Assembly (NCBI RefSeq): GCF_015223065.1
Contig: NZ_JADFBY010000007.1
Coordinates: 62,001-126,000 of the forward strand
From: Mucilaginibacter sp. JRF
GTDB taxonomy: Bacteria; Bacteroidota; Bacteroidia; Sphingobacteriales; Sphingobacteriaceae
DNA: 64,000 nt
Reading direction: 5' to 3'
Part shown: positions 1 to 9,487 of the stretch, piece by piece
How positions within the stretch are numbered: the first letter of the stretch is position 1
Layout: each line of letters starts with the position of its first letter
Notes under the pieces: generated by a model
Database searches by the model: none
The model's input: the letters and a program-made list of their open reading frames with translations, nothing else
What the model was told of the DNA's origin: nothing
Translations under genes and position numbers: made by a program

Positions 1-1
1 A

Positions 2-3000
2 TTAGGAAGCTTAACAATAAGCTCTATCAGGCAGAACAGTGCAAATTATAATCACCATTTTTATTACCAAGGACCGGCAGATTGTTATAATAGTGACCAA
101 AAAATTCACTTTGGACAGCATGTTATAGATAAATATGATATTCCGGAAGCGATTAAAACTAAATGCTTAAGGAAAATTCAGTTAAATTATGATTATTCCT
201 TAAGTAAAGGATTGCCTAATAGTTATGACTCGAATGGCGTTATTTATCAAATGGAGCCAGCTGCTTATCCCGATGATAATTTAGGCAAACTTACCTTAAC
301 GTCAATAGATTTTCAGGGTAAAGGGGGTAGTCATGTTCAGCCATTAACAGAGTTTGAGTACGATCTAGATCGCTCTGAGGCAAAAAATAAAGTTTCAGTT
401 TTAGTCGGGTCTGGTCAGGATAATGGAGAGGTGACCTTACAGGTAACTGGAGGCGGAGAGGAATATTCAAATATTCAAATTGGCGATATATTGACATTCA
501 CTAATCCGGGTTTTCCTGGTTCACAATATTATGGAGTAGTTCTGTCAAAAAAAGATATGACCCCAATTCGATTTGTTACAATTAAATACATAGGAGCCGC
601 TTCTGCAGCCATCCAGTCATCAATTTTTGCATATAAAACGAAAAATCCGCCCTATAATAAAGACGCTTATGACATTTGGGGAGCTTATAAATCTGACTAT
701 CGAGCTAATAACAGCAATAATGAGACTATGGCAAGGCGAACCTCTGCCATTTCAAACAAGAGCACGGATGTATGGTCCTTACGCCGGATTAAAACTTCAT
801 TAGGCGGACAGATCGACGTTAATTATGAAGGGGATACATATAATCGAGCTGTATTGAGTGAAAATAACTCGATTATAGTTAATTCTTTTACCAAGGCATT
901 TGGCAGAACATATATCGCCACGGTATCCTCAGAATATTCCGCCTCTGAACTATTTACCGTCGGTCGCAAAGTTCCTATCTATTTGCTGAAGTTTATTAAA
1001 GAGGAAGATATTCATGTTGGCCGTTATTCAGTGAAGTCCAGTGAAGAGTATAATGAGGACACCAAGATTGAGCAGATTTACAGTGATAATGAGATAATGA
1101 TTGAAGTGCCGCAGGCATTTGCGGACTGGATAGAAGATGTTGGCGGTTATAATTATTCTCATACGATCGTAACAGGGAATTTGACTACCAATACCAATCA
1201 AAGTTATGGTGGTGGGATAAGGGTAAAAGATATAACAGTCAACTCATTCAGTGGAAACGCTAATCGTACTAGCTATACATATAATTTACCAGGATACACT
1301 ACGGACATTCTTTCACAGGGGAGTTCAGGGATTACGTCCTATGATCCTTCAGGGTTACCAACAGACAACGTTGGTGCCACATTAAATAATTCCCAGATTG
1401 ATTATTCAAATGTTATTAAGGATTATCGGCGATTGTTATATAAAAGTATGAATTATTTGTTAGCAATAGCAAGAGAAGCTCCGGCGCCGGGAGTAATGTA
1501 TGAATATGTGAAAGTTCAGGATTTGACAGTACTTCCAGATGGGACAGAAGTGCCGGTCGAAGGAAGTACTTTATATCAGTATGAGGTATTCAAATCAAAC
1601 ATGCTGGGCATTAAAGATGACGCTGGAACAAATTACGTGTCTAATCTAAACACTTCCAGAAGTTTAACTTATGGCGGTGTCACCAAACAGGCATACATTT
1701 ATGCGTCCAGCAGAAAAAACATGTCTATTAAAGATTTTACATCGCGCGTAGGGAATTTAAAGCGTGTGATTCGCTATGATGCCACAGGCAACAAACTAAC
1801 AGAAACGATCAACAACTATTTACACGACGATCTTAACGATCAGCCATTTGAGCAGCAATCCTCAAGTTATGAATCGAGGATGGGAAATTACAACAGTGTT
1901 AGTTATGAAAATCAAGGAGTAATTCAGGAGCGTTATGGAAACTCCAGAATATATGCTACGGAAGCCCCTCAAGGACAATATTTAGTAAAGGGTAATGAGG
2001 AGTTCATCATGAGCGCTAAAGAAACATATCCTTCGATTCAAACAGGAGTAACCCAGATCGATTATAAAAACGGCACAAGAGCTGTGCAAAGGAATTTAGG
2101 TTATGATTTTTATAGTGGGGCAGTTATCAAGACGCTCACCACAGATAGTTACGGTAACCGTTTTATTAATGAGGTGAAGCCTGCCTATCGGGTATCTTCT
2201 TTTGCCGAGATGGGGTTAAAGACTAATAATCCATTGAATAAGCATATGTTGACCCAAGAAGCAACAAATTATACATTTCGCGTAAATGCCGCTAATCAAC
2301 CGACCGAGGTCATTTCTGCTAATGCGCAGACGTGGGCGAAAACAGGCACCATAAGAGATGAGAATGGCGTTGGTGTGAGCCAAAGTGTCTGGCGGAAGCA
2401 ACGTGCTTATCGTTGGCTTGATCATGGGGCTTATAGTAATTTCGTAGATTATTATTCATCCGGAGGTAGTACTAACAATAACTGGCAGCGTACATCAGAT
2501 ATTCGCCAATATAACGTGTATTCCAATGTGCTGGAAGCTTTCGATGTAAATGGCTATTACAGCGCAACCCGTACAGATTATAACAATAAGGTGCTATTTA
2601 ACGGTAGCCTTGCCCAGTATTGGGAGATAGCTTATTCAGGAGCTGAGGATGGGATGATCAATTCCGGAAATTATGCTAGTAACATAATGAATGAAGGAGG
2701 TGCCATATTATCTAACGATACTACCAAGGTTCACACAGGACGGAAAAGTCTTCGGGTAAGTGCGGGACAGGTTGGTTTCACCTATTCCGTAGCACGAAGC
2801 AGCTTGACATCGTCCGCAAGGGATTACCATTTGGCGGTATGGGTTAAACCATCAAGTTCTAATGTAAATCAAGCTGTTCTTTACTATCAGATAGGTAGCA
2901 ATACTGCAATTGTTCCTGCGCAAAACTATAATAGGGCTGCCGCCGGATGGTATCTGCTGGAAATGACGATTCCCGCAAGTGCAATCACATCCATGGGGGC

Positions 3001-3280
3001 ATCGGATATTTTGAAAGTGGCTTGTAAAAATAATGGAGCAAGCGGAGACCTGTATTTTGACGATTTCAGATTCCAGCCATTGTCATCGGCGACGACAGCT
3101 TATGTATACGATTCCGTGACCGGGGAATTGTCTTATGTATTAGGAGGCAATAACTTATATACCCGTTTCCAGTATGATGCTGCCGGAAGATTGGTACGTA
3201 CATACAAGGAGATATTGGGGAAATCAACTGTTCCATTGATAAAGTCTGTGAGATATAATTACGGAAAAGACAATCAATAG
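2..3280 (+). CDS. RHS-associated secreted protein, C-terminal part (5' end outside window)
   Basis: The reading frame is open from base 2, so the gene begins upstream of the window; a TTG at 212 is not a convincing start. About 1090 residues are visible. The body contains short motifs typical of the large partner protein that precedes RHS genes in Bacteroidota (WSLRRIKTSLGG, then INVNYEG-like text reading IDVNYEGDTYNRA). Near residues 790-960 of the visible part lies a jelly-roll-like carbohydrate-binding segment (HTGRKSLRVSAG, LYFDDFRF). The last 60 residues are YD repeats (YVYDSVTGELSYVLGG, FQYDAAGRLVRTYKE). It stops 24 bases before the RHS gene, so the two probably form one transcript. It lacks the RHS core and any toxin tip. 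I infer a structural or delivery role; no enzymatic function is visible. Confidence 0.75.
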   Translation, partial: LGSLTISSIRQNSANYNHHFYYQGPADCYNSDQKIHFGQHVIDKYDIPEAIKTKCLRKIQLNYDYSLSKGLPNSYDSNGVIYQMEPAAYPDDNLGKLTLTSIDFQGKGGSHVQPLTEFEYDLDRSEAKNKVSVLVGSGQDNGEVTLQVTGGGEEYSNIQIGDILTFTNPGFPGSQYYGVVLSKKDMTPIRFVTIKYIGAASAAIQSSIFAYKTKNPPYNKDAYDIWGAYKSDYRANNSNNETMARRTSAISNKSTDVWSLRRIKTSLGGQIDVNYEGDTYNRAVLSENNSIIVNSFTKAFGRTYIATVSSEYSASELFTVGRKVPIYLLKFIKEEDIHVGRYSVKSSEEYNEDTKIEQIYSDNEIMIEVPQAFADWIEDVGGYNYSHTIVTGNLTTNTNQSYGGGIRVKDITVNSFSGNANRTSYTYNLPGYTTDILSQGSSGITSYDPSGLPTDNVGATLNNSQIDYSNVIKDYRRLLYKSMNYLLAIAREAPAPGVMYEYVKVQDLTVLPDGTEVPVEGSTLYQYEVFKSNMLGIKDDAGTNYVSNLNTSRSLTYGGVTKQAYIYASSRKNMSIKDFTSRVGNLKRVIRYDATGNKLTETINNYLHDDLNDQPFEQQSSSYESRMGNYNSVSYENQGVIQERYGNSRIYATEAPQGQYLVKGNEEFIMSAKETYPSIQTGVTQIDYKNGTRAVQRNLGYDFYSGAVIKTLTTDSYGNRFINEVKPAYRVSSFAEMGLKTNNPLNKHMLTQEATNYTFRVNAANQPTEVISANAQTWAKTGTIRDENGVGVSQSVWRKQRAYRWLDHGAYSNFVDYYSSGGSTNNNWQRTSDIRQYNVYSNVLEAFDVNGYYSATRTDYNNKVLFNGSLAQYWEIAYSGAEDGMINSGNYASNIMNEGGAILSNDTTKVHTGRKSLRVSAGQVGFTYSVARSSLTSSARDYHLAVWVKPSSSNVNQAVLYYQIGSNTAIVPAQNYNRAAAGWYLLEMTIPASAITSMGASDILKVACKNNGASGDLYFDDFRFQPLSSATTAYVYDSVTGELSYVLGGNNLYTRFQYDAAGRLVRTYKEILGKSTVPLIKSVRYNYGKDNQ

Positions 3281-3304
3281 CATCAACCTTAACACTATTA
3301 TCAC

Positions 3305-6300
3305 ATGAATAAGTTATTAAGTGCAGTTTCTAAAATAAGAAGAACAAAGTCGATAGTTCTGCCTTTTTTAATAATATTAATAAGTGAAAGCTACGGACAG
3401 GCACCGAACATTTCTTATCCGGGGCCGCAAACATATTATGTAGGAACTACTATCAACCCGTTGTCACCAACGAATACGGGAGGTGCGGTGACTAATTCAG
3501 GGCAGCGGACAAGTACATTGGCGGGAACAGGTTCGCCAGGCTGGCAAAATGGCCCGTCAAGCGTAGCAGAATTCGACTGGCCGCTATCAACGGTGGCGGA
3601 TGCTTCCGGCAACATTTATGTTGCCGATTCTGAGAATGAGTTGATCAGGAAGATTAGTCCATCAGGCACAGTCAGCACGTTTGCGGGGAGCGGAAGTCAG
3701 GGAGCAACGAACGGAACTGGTACTGGTGCGAGTTTTCGTCACCCTGCAAGTTTGGCTATCGATGCTTCCGGAAACATATATGTAGCAGACCAACAAAATC
3801 ATTTAATCCGCAAGATCACGCCTTCAGGCGTGGTAACGACCTTTGCAGGTAGTGGTTCTGCCGGCTCCGCTAATGGAACAGGTACAGGAGCAAGCTTTAA
3901 TAATCCAACAGGCGTTGCAGTCGATAAATACGGTAATGTTTTTGTGGCTGACTATGCTAATAACAAAATCCGAAAGATCACCCCGGCAGGCGTGGTAAGT
4001 AATTTTGCTGGGAGCGGAAGTCAGGGGGCGGCCAACGGAAATGGGACAGCCGCGACTTTTAACCGCCCTATCGGGTTATGTATTGATGGTTCCGGCACAG
4101 TTTACGTAGCAGACCGTCTGAACCACCTGATCCGAAAAATTACATCAGGTGGGAGCGTGAGTACATTTGCGGGTAATGGGACTGCCGGTTACAACAACGC
4201 AACAGGCACTGCCGCAAGTTTTAACACGCCAAATGGTACCGCAGTCGATGCATCCGGAAACGTTTTCGTTGTTGATCAGAATAATCATATGATCCGCAGG
4301 ATTACATCTTCCGGTGTAGTAAGTTCATTCGCAGGGAATCAAACGTCGGGGATGGTTAATGGTACAGGCACAGTCGTACGTTTCTATAGCCCATTTGGAC
4401 TTTGCCTCGATGCTGCAGGAGATATTTACGTTGCGGATTACAATAACCATATGATTCGTAAAGTGAAACGACTGAAATATAGTATAGAACCGGCCTTGCC
4501 CGAGGGACTGGTTTTTAACGAAGAAACAGGAGCAATCACTGGAACACCATCTGCTGTAGCCTCTCAAGCCTATTACACGATAACGGCCTATAATGACAAC
4601 GGAACATCGTCCTATTCATTAAGCATAACGGTAATGCCTGCTATATCGCCGGATAATAACAACATGAACTGGGTTAACACTTTACAATATGATGAAGATG
4701 GTAATGAAATAGGCGCGAGCAAAAGCTTTTTCGATAATAACGGTAAATTGTTGCAATCGCAAGTTAAAAGTGAAACCGATGCACGTGTTTTGGCCAGCCA
4801 GCCTTTATATGATGCGGAGGGACGCTCCATAGGCTCAACGCTCAGCGCGCCTATCGGGCAGTCTACATTTGATTATAAACCTAATTTTGTCCAAACTGCC
4901 TCCGGGACAGCATATGATTACAAAAATTTTGATGGTAATCTTCCTTATAATCCAAATGAGAAAACCAATAATCCTGATCCGGTAGGAAATACTCAACCAT
5001 CAACATTAGGATGGTACTACAGTAATAATAATACATTGGAGCCCAACGTCGCAGCAAGCGCTTATCCATACAGCCGTACAGATTTTTACCGTGACGGTTC
5101 AGGTGCCAGCAAGCGTTCAGCAGGAGTGGGTAATGAATTAAAAATGGGTATGGGGCGCGAGAGCAGCAGTAATAGTTTTCCGGTACGAAGTGAATTAGTG
5201 CGTTATCTCGAAATGCGAAATAAGATCAACGCGAGCATCCCCCTTGGCGAATTGCCATCAAACTTAGCTGAAAGGTCGTTATTGAGCTTTAATAAAGACC
5301 CAAATGGAAGTGTTGCATTATCTATTACTGATTTGGCTGGTAACCTGTTGATGAATGCCCGGGCGGATGCGAATGGCATACTGACAGTTAGTAGCTCATT
5401 TTCTATCACAACTCCCCCCCAAAATTATAAAGCAACCATCAAATTTGGTTATTTAGCGAACACCTCCGCTGAAGATAACATAGTTGGCTTAGCTGTACGT
5501 TCAAGTAATCAGATTGAGGTTTATAAAAATGGTAATCTGTTTTATTCCGGTGCAGGTGATAATTTCAATCTTGCCATATCAGCATCAAATGACAATGCGG
5601 AATTTGTAGTTCAATCAGCCAACACTTTTTATTACAACTACACTAAAACAAACTCGTATGGGCCACAAAGCACAGTAGGTAACTTTCCTGGTTTACTTGA
5701 AGAATCACCTGCAACAACGATACAGTATTTCCAACTGGCTTATGGGGCACCGGTAAATATAAGCGGCACCTATAAACTTATAGAAATGCAGTCGGAACAA
5801 GATATTACAGGCTCATTTGCTAGTGGAAATACTTTAGGAGCAGGATACTACAAAGTGATATCCCTTCCCGGGACAAATGTATCTGTTAGTTACACTCAAA
5901 AGTATAGTGATATCAGTTACAATTTCTATAATTGGGAAAATCAATTGGTTGCTACTGTTGCACCGAATGGTGTTCAAGCATATCTTGTCAGTCCCGGTAG
6001 TTACACTAATGCAACAAACATCCCCTTTATTGCTACTTTCGAACACGACGGTGAAGGCCGGATGATAGCAGGCACTTCTACAGATGGGGGACGAACCGAG
6101 TACATCTATAGAAAGGATGGAAAAATACGTTTTTCGCAAAATGCCTTACAAAGGAATCCCTCGAATGCAGGTACAGGCTATGTTGAAAAATATTCATTTA
6201 CAAACTACGACCGATATGGCCGACCAATCAAATCCGGCGAATATCTGGTTCCGTCAGGTAGCGCTTTTTCGTTTCAGAATTTACGGACAAACACAACTGT

Positions 6301-8638
6301 ATTGGAAAGTAATTCAATCACTGGTGGCTTGTCCGGTGGCACAGAATCACAAAACATTAGTACGTTTTACGATACACCAAATAGCACCGGGGTGAGCGGA
6401 TATGTCCAGGATGGTTTTTTTCTCAAAGGGGCAGTAAGCTATACGCGCTACGGAAATAACTATACCTGGTTCAACTACGATGACCGTGGCAGGGTGACCT
6501 GGGTTGTTAAGCAAATTAACGGAATGAGCGCGAAAAAGACAGTTGATTATTCCTATGATGCTCAAGGTAATGTAAGCAAAGTAGATTATCAAAAAAATAT
6601 AGCTGCTGAGCGATTTATCCACTATTATGACTATGATGCTGATGGCAGGTTAGTTAACGTTAAGACAAGCCGGGATGACGTTAACAAAATTCAGCATGCT
6701 AAATATTACTATTACGCTCATGGGTCGCTAAAGCGGGTTGAATTAGGGGATAATTTACAGGGAATTGACTATGTGTATACCGCAGATGGTATGCTGAAAA
6801 GCATTAACCATAGTAGTGGAGATCCGGCAAAAGATCCTGGCAAAGATGGCTATGGAAGCAGCGCGTTTTTGCCTGATGCTTTCGGTATGCAGTTAGAATA
6901 TTTTCCGAATGATTACAGCAGGCCTGGTACATCCATCACCAGCATAGCTACTGGGCAACCTAACTACTACAACGGTAACGTAAATGGCATAAGCTGGCAA
7001 AGTAAAAAGACAGCTGGAAACAGTGCTATCGAAACGCCGTCGATGTATACTTACAGTTATGACCCAAATTATCAGTTAAGTGCAGCAACATGGGGGATTC
7101 CTAATTTTGCAGCGAATACTTTCACGCCAGAAGGTCGCTTCAAAGAATACGGATTGACTTATGATGCCAATGGCAACATCAAAAGTATTGTAAGAACTGA
7201 TGGGGATGGTGCGATTAGTGAAAATTTTAACAACTATCAATATGAAGCCTCAACCAATAAGTTAAGCGCGGTTGGCAGTACAGCGGCGCCTGGAACCTAC
7301 GGGAATTATTTATACGATGAGATCGGCAGATTAAAGAAACAAACAAAAGGTGTTGTGGCGTCGTATCTTAGATATGATGTCCGAGGAAATGTAATCGGAA
7401 TATACAACGACGAAGCGATGACAACTCCGATTGTTACTTATGGCTATGATGAGAGTGGTAATCGTATTAGTATGACTAATGCTAATGGTTCCACATATTA
7501 TGTAAACGACGCTTTGGGAAACAATATTGCGACTTATACAGGAACGACAGGAACAACTTTTAGTCAGGTTCCAGTCTACGGTAGCGAACGCCTGGGTATG
7601 TTTACGGTCAGCGGTGGAGGATATGCCTATGAGATGCGGGATAATGTCGGTAGTGTAAAAGTAGTGATCAACCGCAATCGAACAAGTAGCGGTGTCTTGG
7701 ATGTGATGCAGTATAATGATTATTATCCGTTTGGTAGTATTGCAAGACAAGGTGGTAATGGCTATCGTTATGAGTATCAGGGAGCATATGCAGAGAAAGA
7801 TCCCGCCACAGGATTTAATAACTTCGACTTAAGATTGTACGACAGTAAAATAGGCCGATGGTTATCTGTTGACCCTAAAGGACAATTCTGGTCACCTTAT
7901 AATGGTATGGGTAATAATCCTGTAACAGGAAGCGATCCAACGGGAGGAGAATGTGATGAGTGCCCCAAAAATCAAAAAATTGGAGAAACATACAGCAGTG
8001 GAAACACCACTTATATAAATACAGAGAGAGGGTGGAGTGTGTTACAAGATCCAGTCCATGTTTGGGGTATAAAAACTTATGGATCAGGTAGCTATAGCTG
8101 GGATAAGGGTTTTGCCGGATTTACAGCTGGATTTAACGCATTTGTACCGGGAGCATCTTTGGAAGGAAATATAACTGGTTTTACTGGTGAGCACGAGTAT
8201 GAGGTCAAAAAGCGCAGTGCATCTATGAAAGCGAAATGGACGTTCTTACAAGGCTCTCTTAAAACTAAAATCAGCCCTAATGGAGGAGGGCTTCAATATG
8301 AAGATGAATTGGTTGGAAATGTGTTGGTAGCCGATGCAGAACTCAAAGGCGCAGCATTTACGGATAAAAAAATCGTTGAGCTGAAAGCGCATGTAGGTGC
8401 AGCGGTATTTAAGATCGGTAGAACGCATACGTTCACACTAGGGAAGTTTAAAATTATAACTTCGGTGCATCATACGTATTTATCAGCTCACATTGGTGGT
8501 GGTGGTGCAATCGATTATGACAAAAGTACTAAAAAAGTTCATCTGAGGAGTAATTTCGACGCTGGTTTTGAAGAAGGTGTTGAATATGAGACGGAAGTGG
8601 AGTTCCCATTAGGTGACATATTAGACTCAATTTTCTAA
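3305..8638 (+). CDS. RHS repeat protein with NHL propeller and C-terminal toxin-like tip CT1
   Basis: A 1777-residue polymorphic toxin. Residues 1-32 form a signal peptide (charged start, then VLPFLIILISESYGQ). About residues 70-395 hold six NHL-type repeats (NIYVADSENELIRKISPSG, then variants with NHLIRKITPSG), predicted to form a beta-propeller. About 397-450 is a putative Ig domain (LPEGLVFNEETGAITGTPS). YD/RHS repeats run from about 455 to 1545 and end in the core signature GRWLSVDPKGQFWSPYNGMG...DPTGGE. The last ~230 residues (CT1) are the variable tip: glycine-rich, with alternating polar and apolar residues, and no toxin family I recognise. The gene is followed 19 bases later by a small membrane protein, the usual place for the immunity gene. 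RHS shells normally enclose and deliver such tips. The region from 7345 onward is duplicated downstream. Confidence 0.88.
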   Translation: MNKLLSAVSKIRRTKSIVLPFLIILISESYGQAPNISYPGPQTYYVGTTINPLSPTNTGGAVTNSGQRTSTLAGTGSPGWQNGPSSVAEFDWPLSTVADASGNIYVADSENELIRKISPSGTVSTFAGSGSQGATNGTGTGASFRHPASLAIDASGNIYVADQQNHLIRKITPSGVVTTFAGSGSAGSANGTGTGASFNNPTGVAVDKYGNVFVADYANNKIRKITPAGVVSNFAGSGSQGAANGNGTAATFNRPIGLCIDGSGTVYVADRLNHLIRKITSGGSVSTFAGNGTAGYNNATGTAASFNTPNGTAVDASGNVFVVDQNNHMIRRITSSGVVSSFAGNQTSGMVNGTGTVVRFYSPFGLCLDAAGDIYVADYNNHMIRKVKRLKYSIEPALPEGLVFNEETGAITGTPSAVASQAYYTITAYNDNGTSSYSLSITVMPAISPDNNNMNWVNTLQYDEDGNEIGASKSFFDNNGKLLQSQVKSETDARVLASQPLYDAEGRSIGSTLSAPIGQSTFDYKPNFVQTASGTAYDYKNFDGNLPYNPNEKTNNPDPVGNTQPSTLGWYYSNNNTLEPNVAASAYPYSRTDFYRDGSGASKRSAGVGNELKMGMGRESSSNSFPVRSELVRYLEMRNKINASIPLGELPSNLAERSLLSFNKDPNGSVALSITDLAGNLLMNARADANGILTVSSSFSITTPPQNYKATIKFGYLANTSAEDNIVGLAVRSSNQIEVYKNGNLFYSGAGDNFNLAISASNDNAEFVVQSANTFYYNYTKTNSYGPQSTVGNFPGLLEESPATTIQYFQLAYGAPVNISGTYKLIEMQSEQDITGSFASGNTLGAGYYKVISLPGTNVSVSYTQKYSDISYNFYNWENQLVATVAPNGVQAYLVSPGSYTNATNIPFIATFEHDGEGRMIAGTSTDGGRTEYIYRKDGKIRFSQNALQRNPSNAGTGYVEKYSFTNYDRYGRPIKSGEYLVPSGSAFSFQNLRTNTTVLESNSITGGLSGGTESQNISTFYDTPNSTGVSGYVQDGFFLKGAVSYTRYGNNYTWFNYDDRGRVTWVVKQINGMSAKKTVDYSYDAQGNVSKVDYQKNIAAERFIHYYDYDADGRLVNVKTSRDDVNKIQHAKYYYYAHGSLKRVELGDNLQGIDYVYTADGMLKSINHSSGDPAKDPGKDGYGSSAFLPDAFGMQLEYFPNDYSRPGTSITSIATGQPNYYNGNVNGISWQSKKTAGNSAIETPSMYTYSYDPNYQLSAATWGIPNFAANTFTPEGRFKEYGLTYDANGNIKSIVRTDGDGAISENFNNYQYEASTNKLSAVGSTAAPGTYGNYLYDEIGRLKKQTKGVVASYLRYDVRGNVIGIYNDEAMTTPIVTYGYDESGNRISMTNANGSTYYVNDALGNNIATYTGTTGTTFSQVPVYGSERLGMFTVSGGGYAYEMRDNVGSVKVVINRNRTSSGVLDVMQYNDYYPFGSIARQGGNGYRYEYQGAYAEKDPATGFNNFDLRLYDSKIGRWLSVDPKGQFWSPYNGMGNNPVTGSDPTGGECDECPKNQKIGETYSSGNTTYINTERGWSVLQDPVHVWGIKTYGSGSYSWDKGFAGFTAGFNAFVPGASLEGNITGFTGEHEYEVKKRSASMKAKWTFLQGSLKTKISPNGGGLQYEDELVGNVLVADAELKGAAFTDKKIVELKAHVGAAVFKIGRTHTFTLGKFKIITSVHHTYLSAHIGGGGAIDYDKSTKKVHLRSNFDAGFEEGVEYETEVEFPLGDILDSIF

Positions 8639-8657
8639 TTATATATATATTTGCTTG

Positions 8658-9029
8658 ATGCAGAATATCATTTATTTTATACTGTTTATATGTATTGATA
8701 TAATGTTATATTTAACATTAGTGTCCAAATTATTTAATAAAAGTGAAGAACTAAAGCGAATCACTTTTATTTCAATCTTAATTTTTTTCTTAATCCACTT
8801 GAAAATTTTAAATATCGGATTTTTAATGCATGGTGAAAGATTTGCACTTTTAACTATTTCGGTAATCTACATACTACTCGCCAACTATGGAATAAGGTTT
8901 TTGATTTCGTCCAAAGGGCCATTTGGGAATAATCCATTACATGTTTTTTTATTAAATAATGTAATGGTAAAATTTGTTTTTCTACTTTCATTTGTTGCGC
9001 AAATATTTATTCTTTTTTTATTCACTTGA
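8658..9029 (+). CDS. four-helix membrane protein, probable immunity to CT1 (copy 1)
   Basis: A 123-residue, very hydrophobic protein with about four membrane segments (IIYFILFICIDIMLYLTLV; ISILIFFLIHLKIL; FALLTISVIYILLANYGI; FVFLLSFVAQIFILFLF). The ATG at 8658 is preferred over the TTG at 8655. It follows the RHS stop by 19 bases, where immunity genes normally sit. I do not recognise its family. The assignment as immunity protein is inferred from position and from its being carried together with CT1 in the downstream duplicate. A membrane immunity protein suggests that CT1 acts at the inner membrane. Confidence 0.6.
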   Translation: MQNIIYFILFICIDIMLYLTLVSKLFNKSEELKRITFISILIFFLIHLKILNIGFLMHGERFALLTISVIYILLANYGIRFLISSKGPFGNNPLHVFLLNNVMVKFVFLLSFVAQIFILFLFT

Positions 9030-9260
9030 TAAGTATTTTATACTGAAGTAATGGTTTATATTACTAGGACAGTGAAATATCAAAGAGAAAGTTTAGTCAG
9101 ATAGTTGAAAAGTGGTGAGTTTTTTCTTTTGAACATCACCTAATGGCTTGGTAAACTTCTTGAAGTCATTGTTGACAAGATCCCTAATCGTTCTGGTCTT
9201 AATTAGTTAATTAGCGGTACTCCACAGGGGGGTAATAATAGTCATACATTAGGATGACAA
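9030..9260. other. linker between CT1 immunity gene and RHS fossil
   Basis: About 230 bases without a convincing gene, repeated at 11181-11411. A short minus-strand open stretch of about 34 codons (around 9100-9205, containing RTIRDLVNND and KFTKPLGDVQKKK) ends in a stop and is preceded by a stop, so it may be a gene remnant. No promoter for the orphan cassette is obvious here. Confidence 0.4.
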
Positions 9261-9487
9261 CCACGTTTATTGTACTCGCAATATAATTATGTTGCTACCA
9301 AAACTATGCTTTGCATAGACCCCAATGGAAGGATAGTTTCCTTCGTTCTACTGATGGCGTGAGCGATCCTACTTTGCTATCGCATGAAGGTAGTACTTAT
9401 GATATAGAGGGTAAGGATAATAGTGGCAACACTGTAATATTTCAAAGACGGCAGGCAGTTGTAGTCTTTAATGGTAATGTTGTAGAG
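9261..9487 (+). pseudogene. fossil of a different RHS C-terminal junction (copy 1)
   Basis: In the frame starting at 9261 the translation reads LLYSQYNYVATKTMLCIDPNGRI before a stop at 9360-9362 (given here in part: YNYVATKTML, then CIDPNGR). This matches the usual end of an RHS core (Y-x-Y-V-x-N-N-P...IDPNGR) of another RHS variant. The next ~40 codons continue in another frame (YDIEGKDNSGNTVIFQRR), indicating a frameshift within a former tip. The fossil is then joined to an intact RHS core at about 9487-9496. It has no start codon of its own and is presumably not functional. The same sequence recurs at 11412-11638. Confidence 0.55.
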
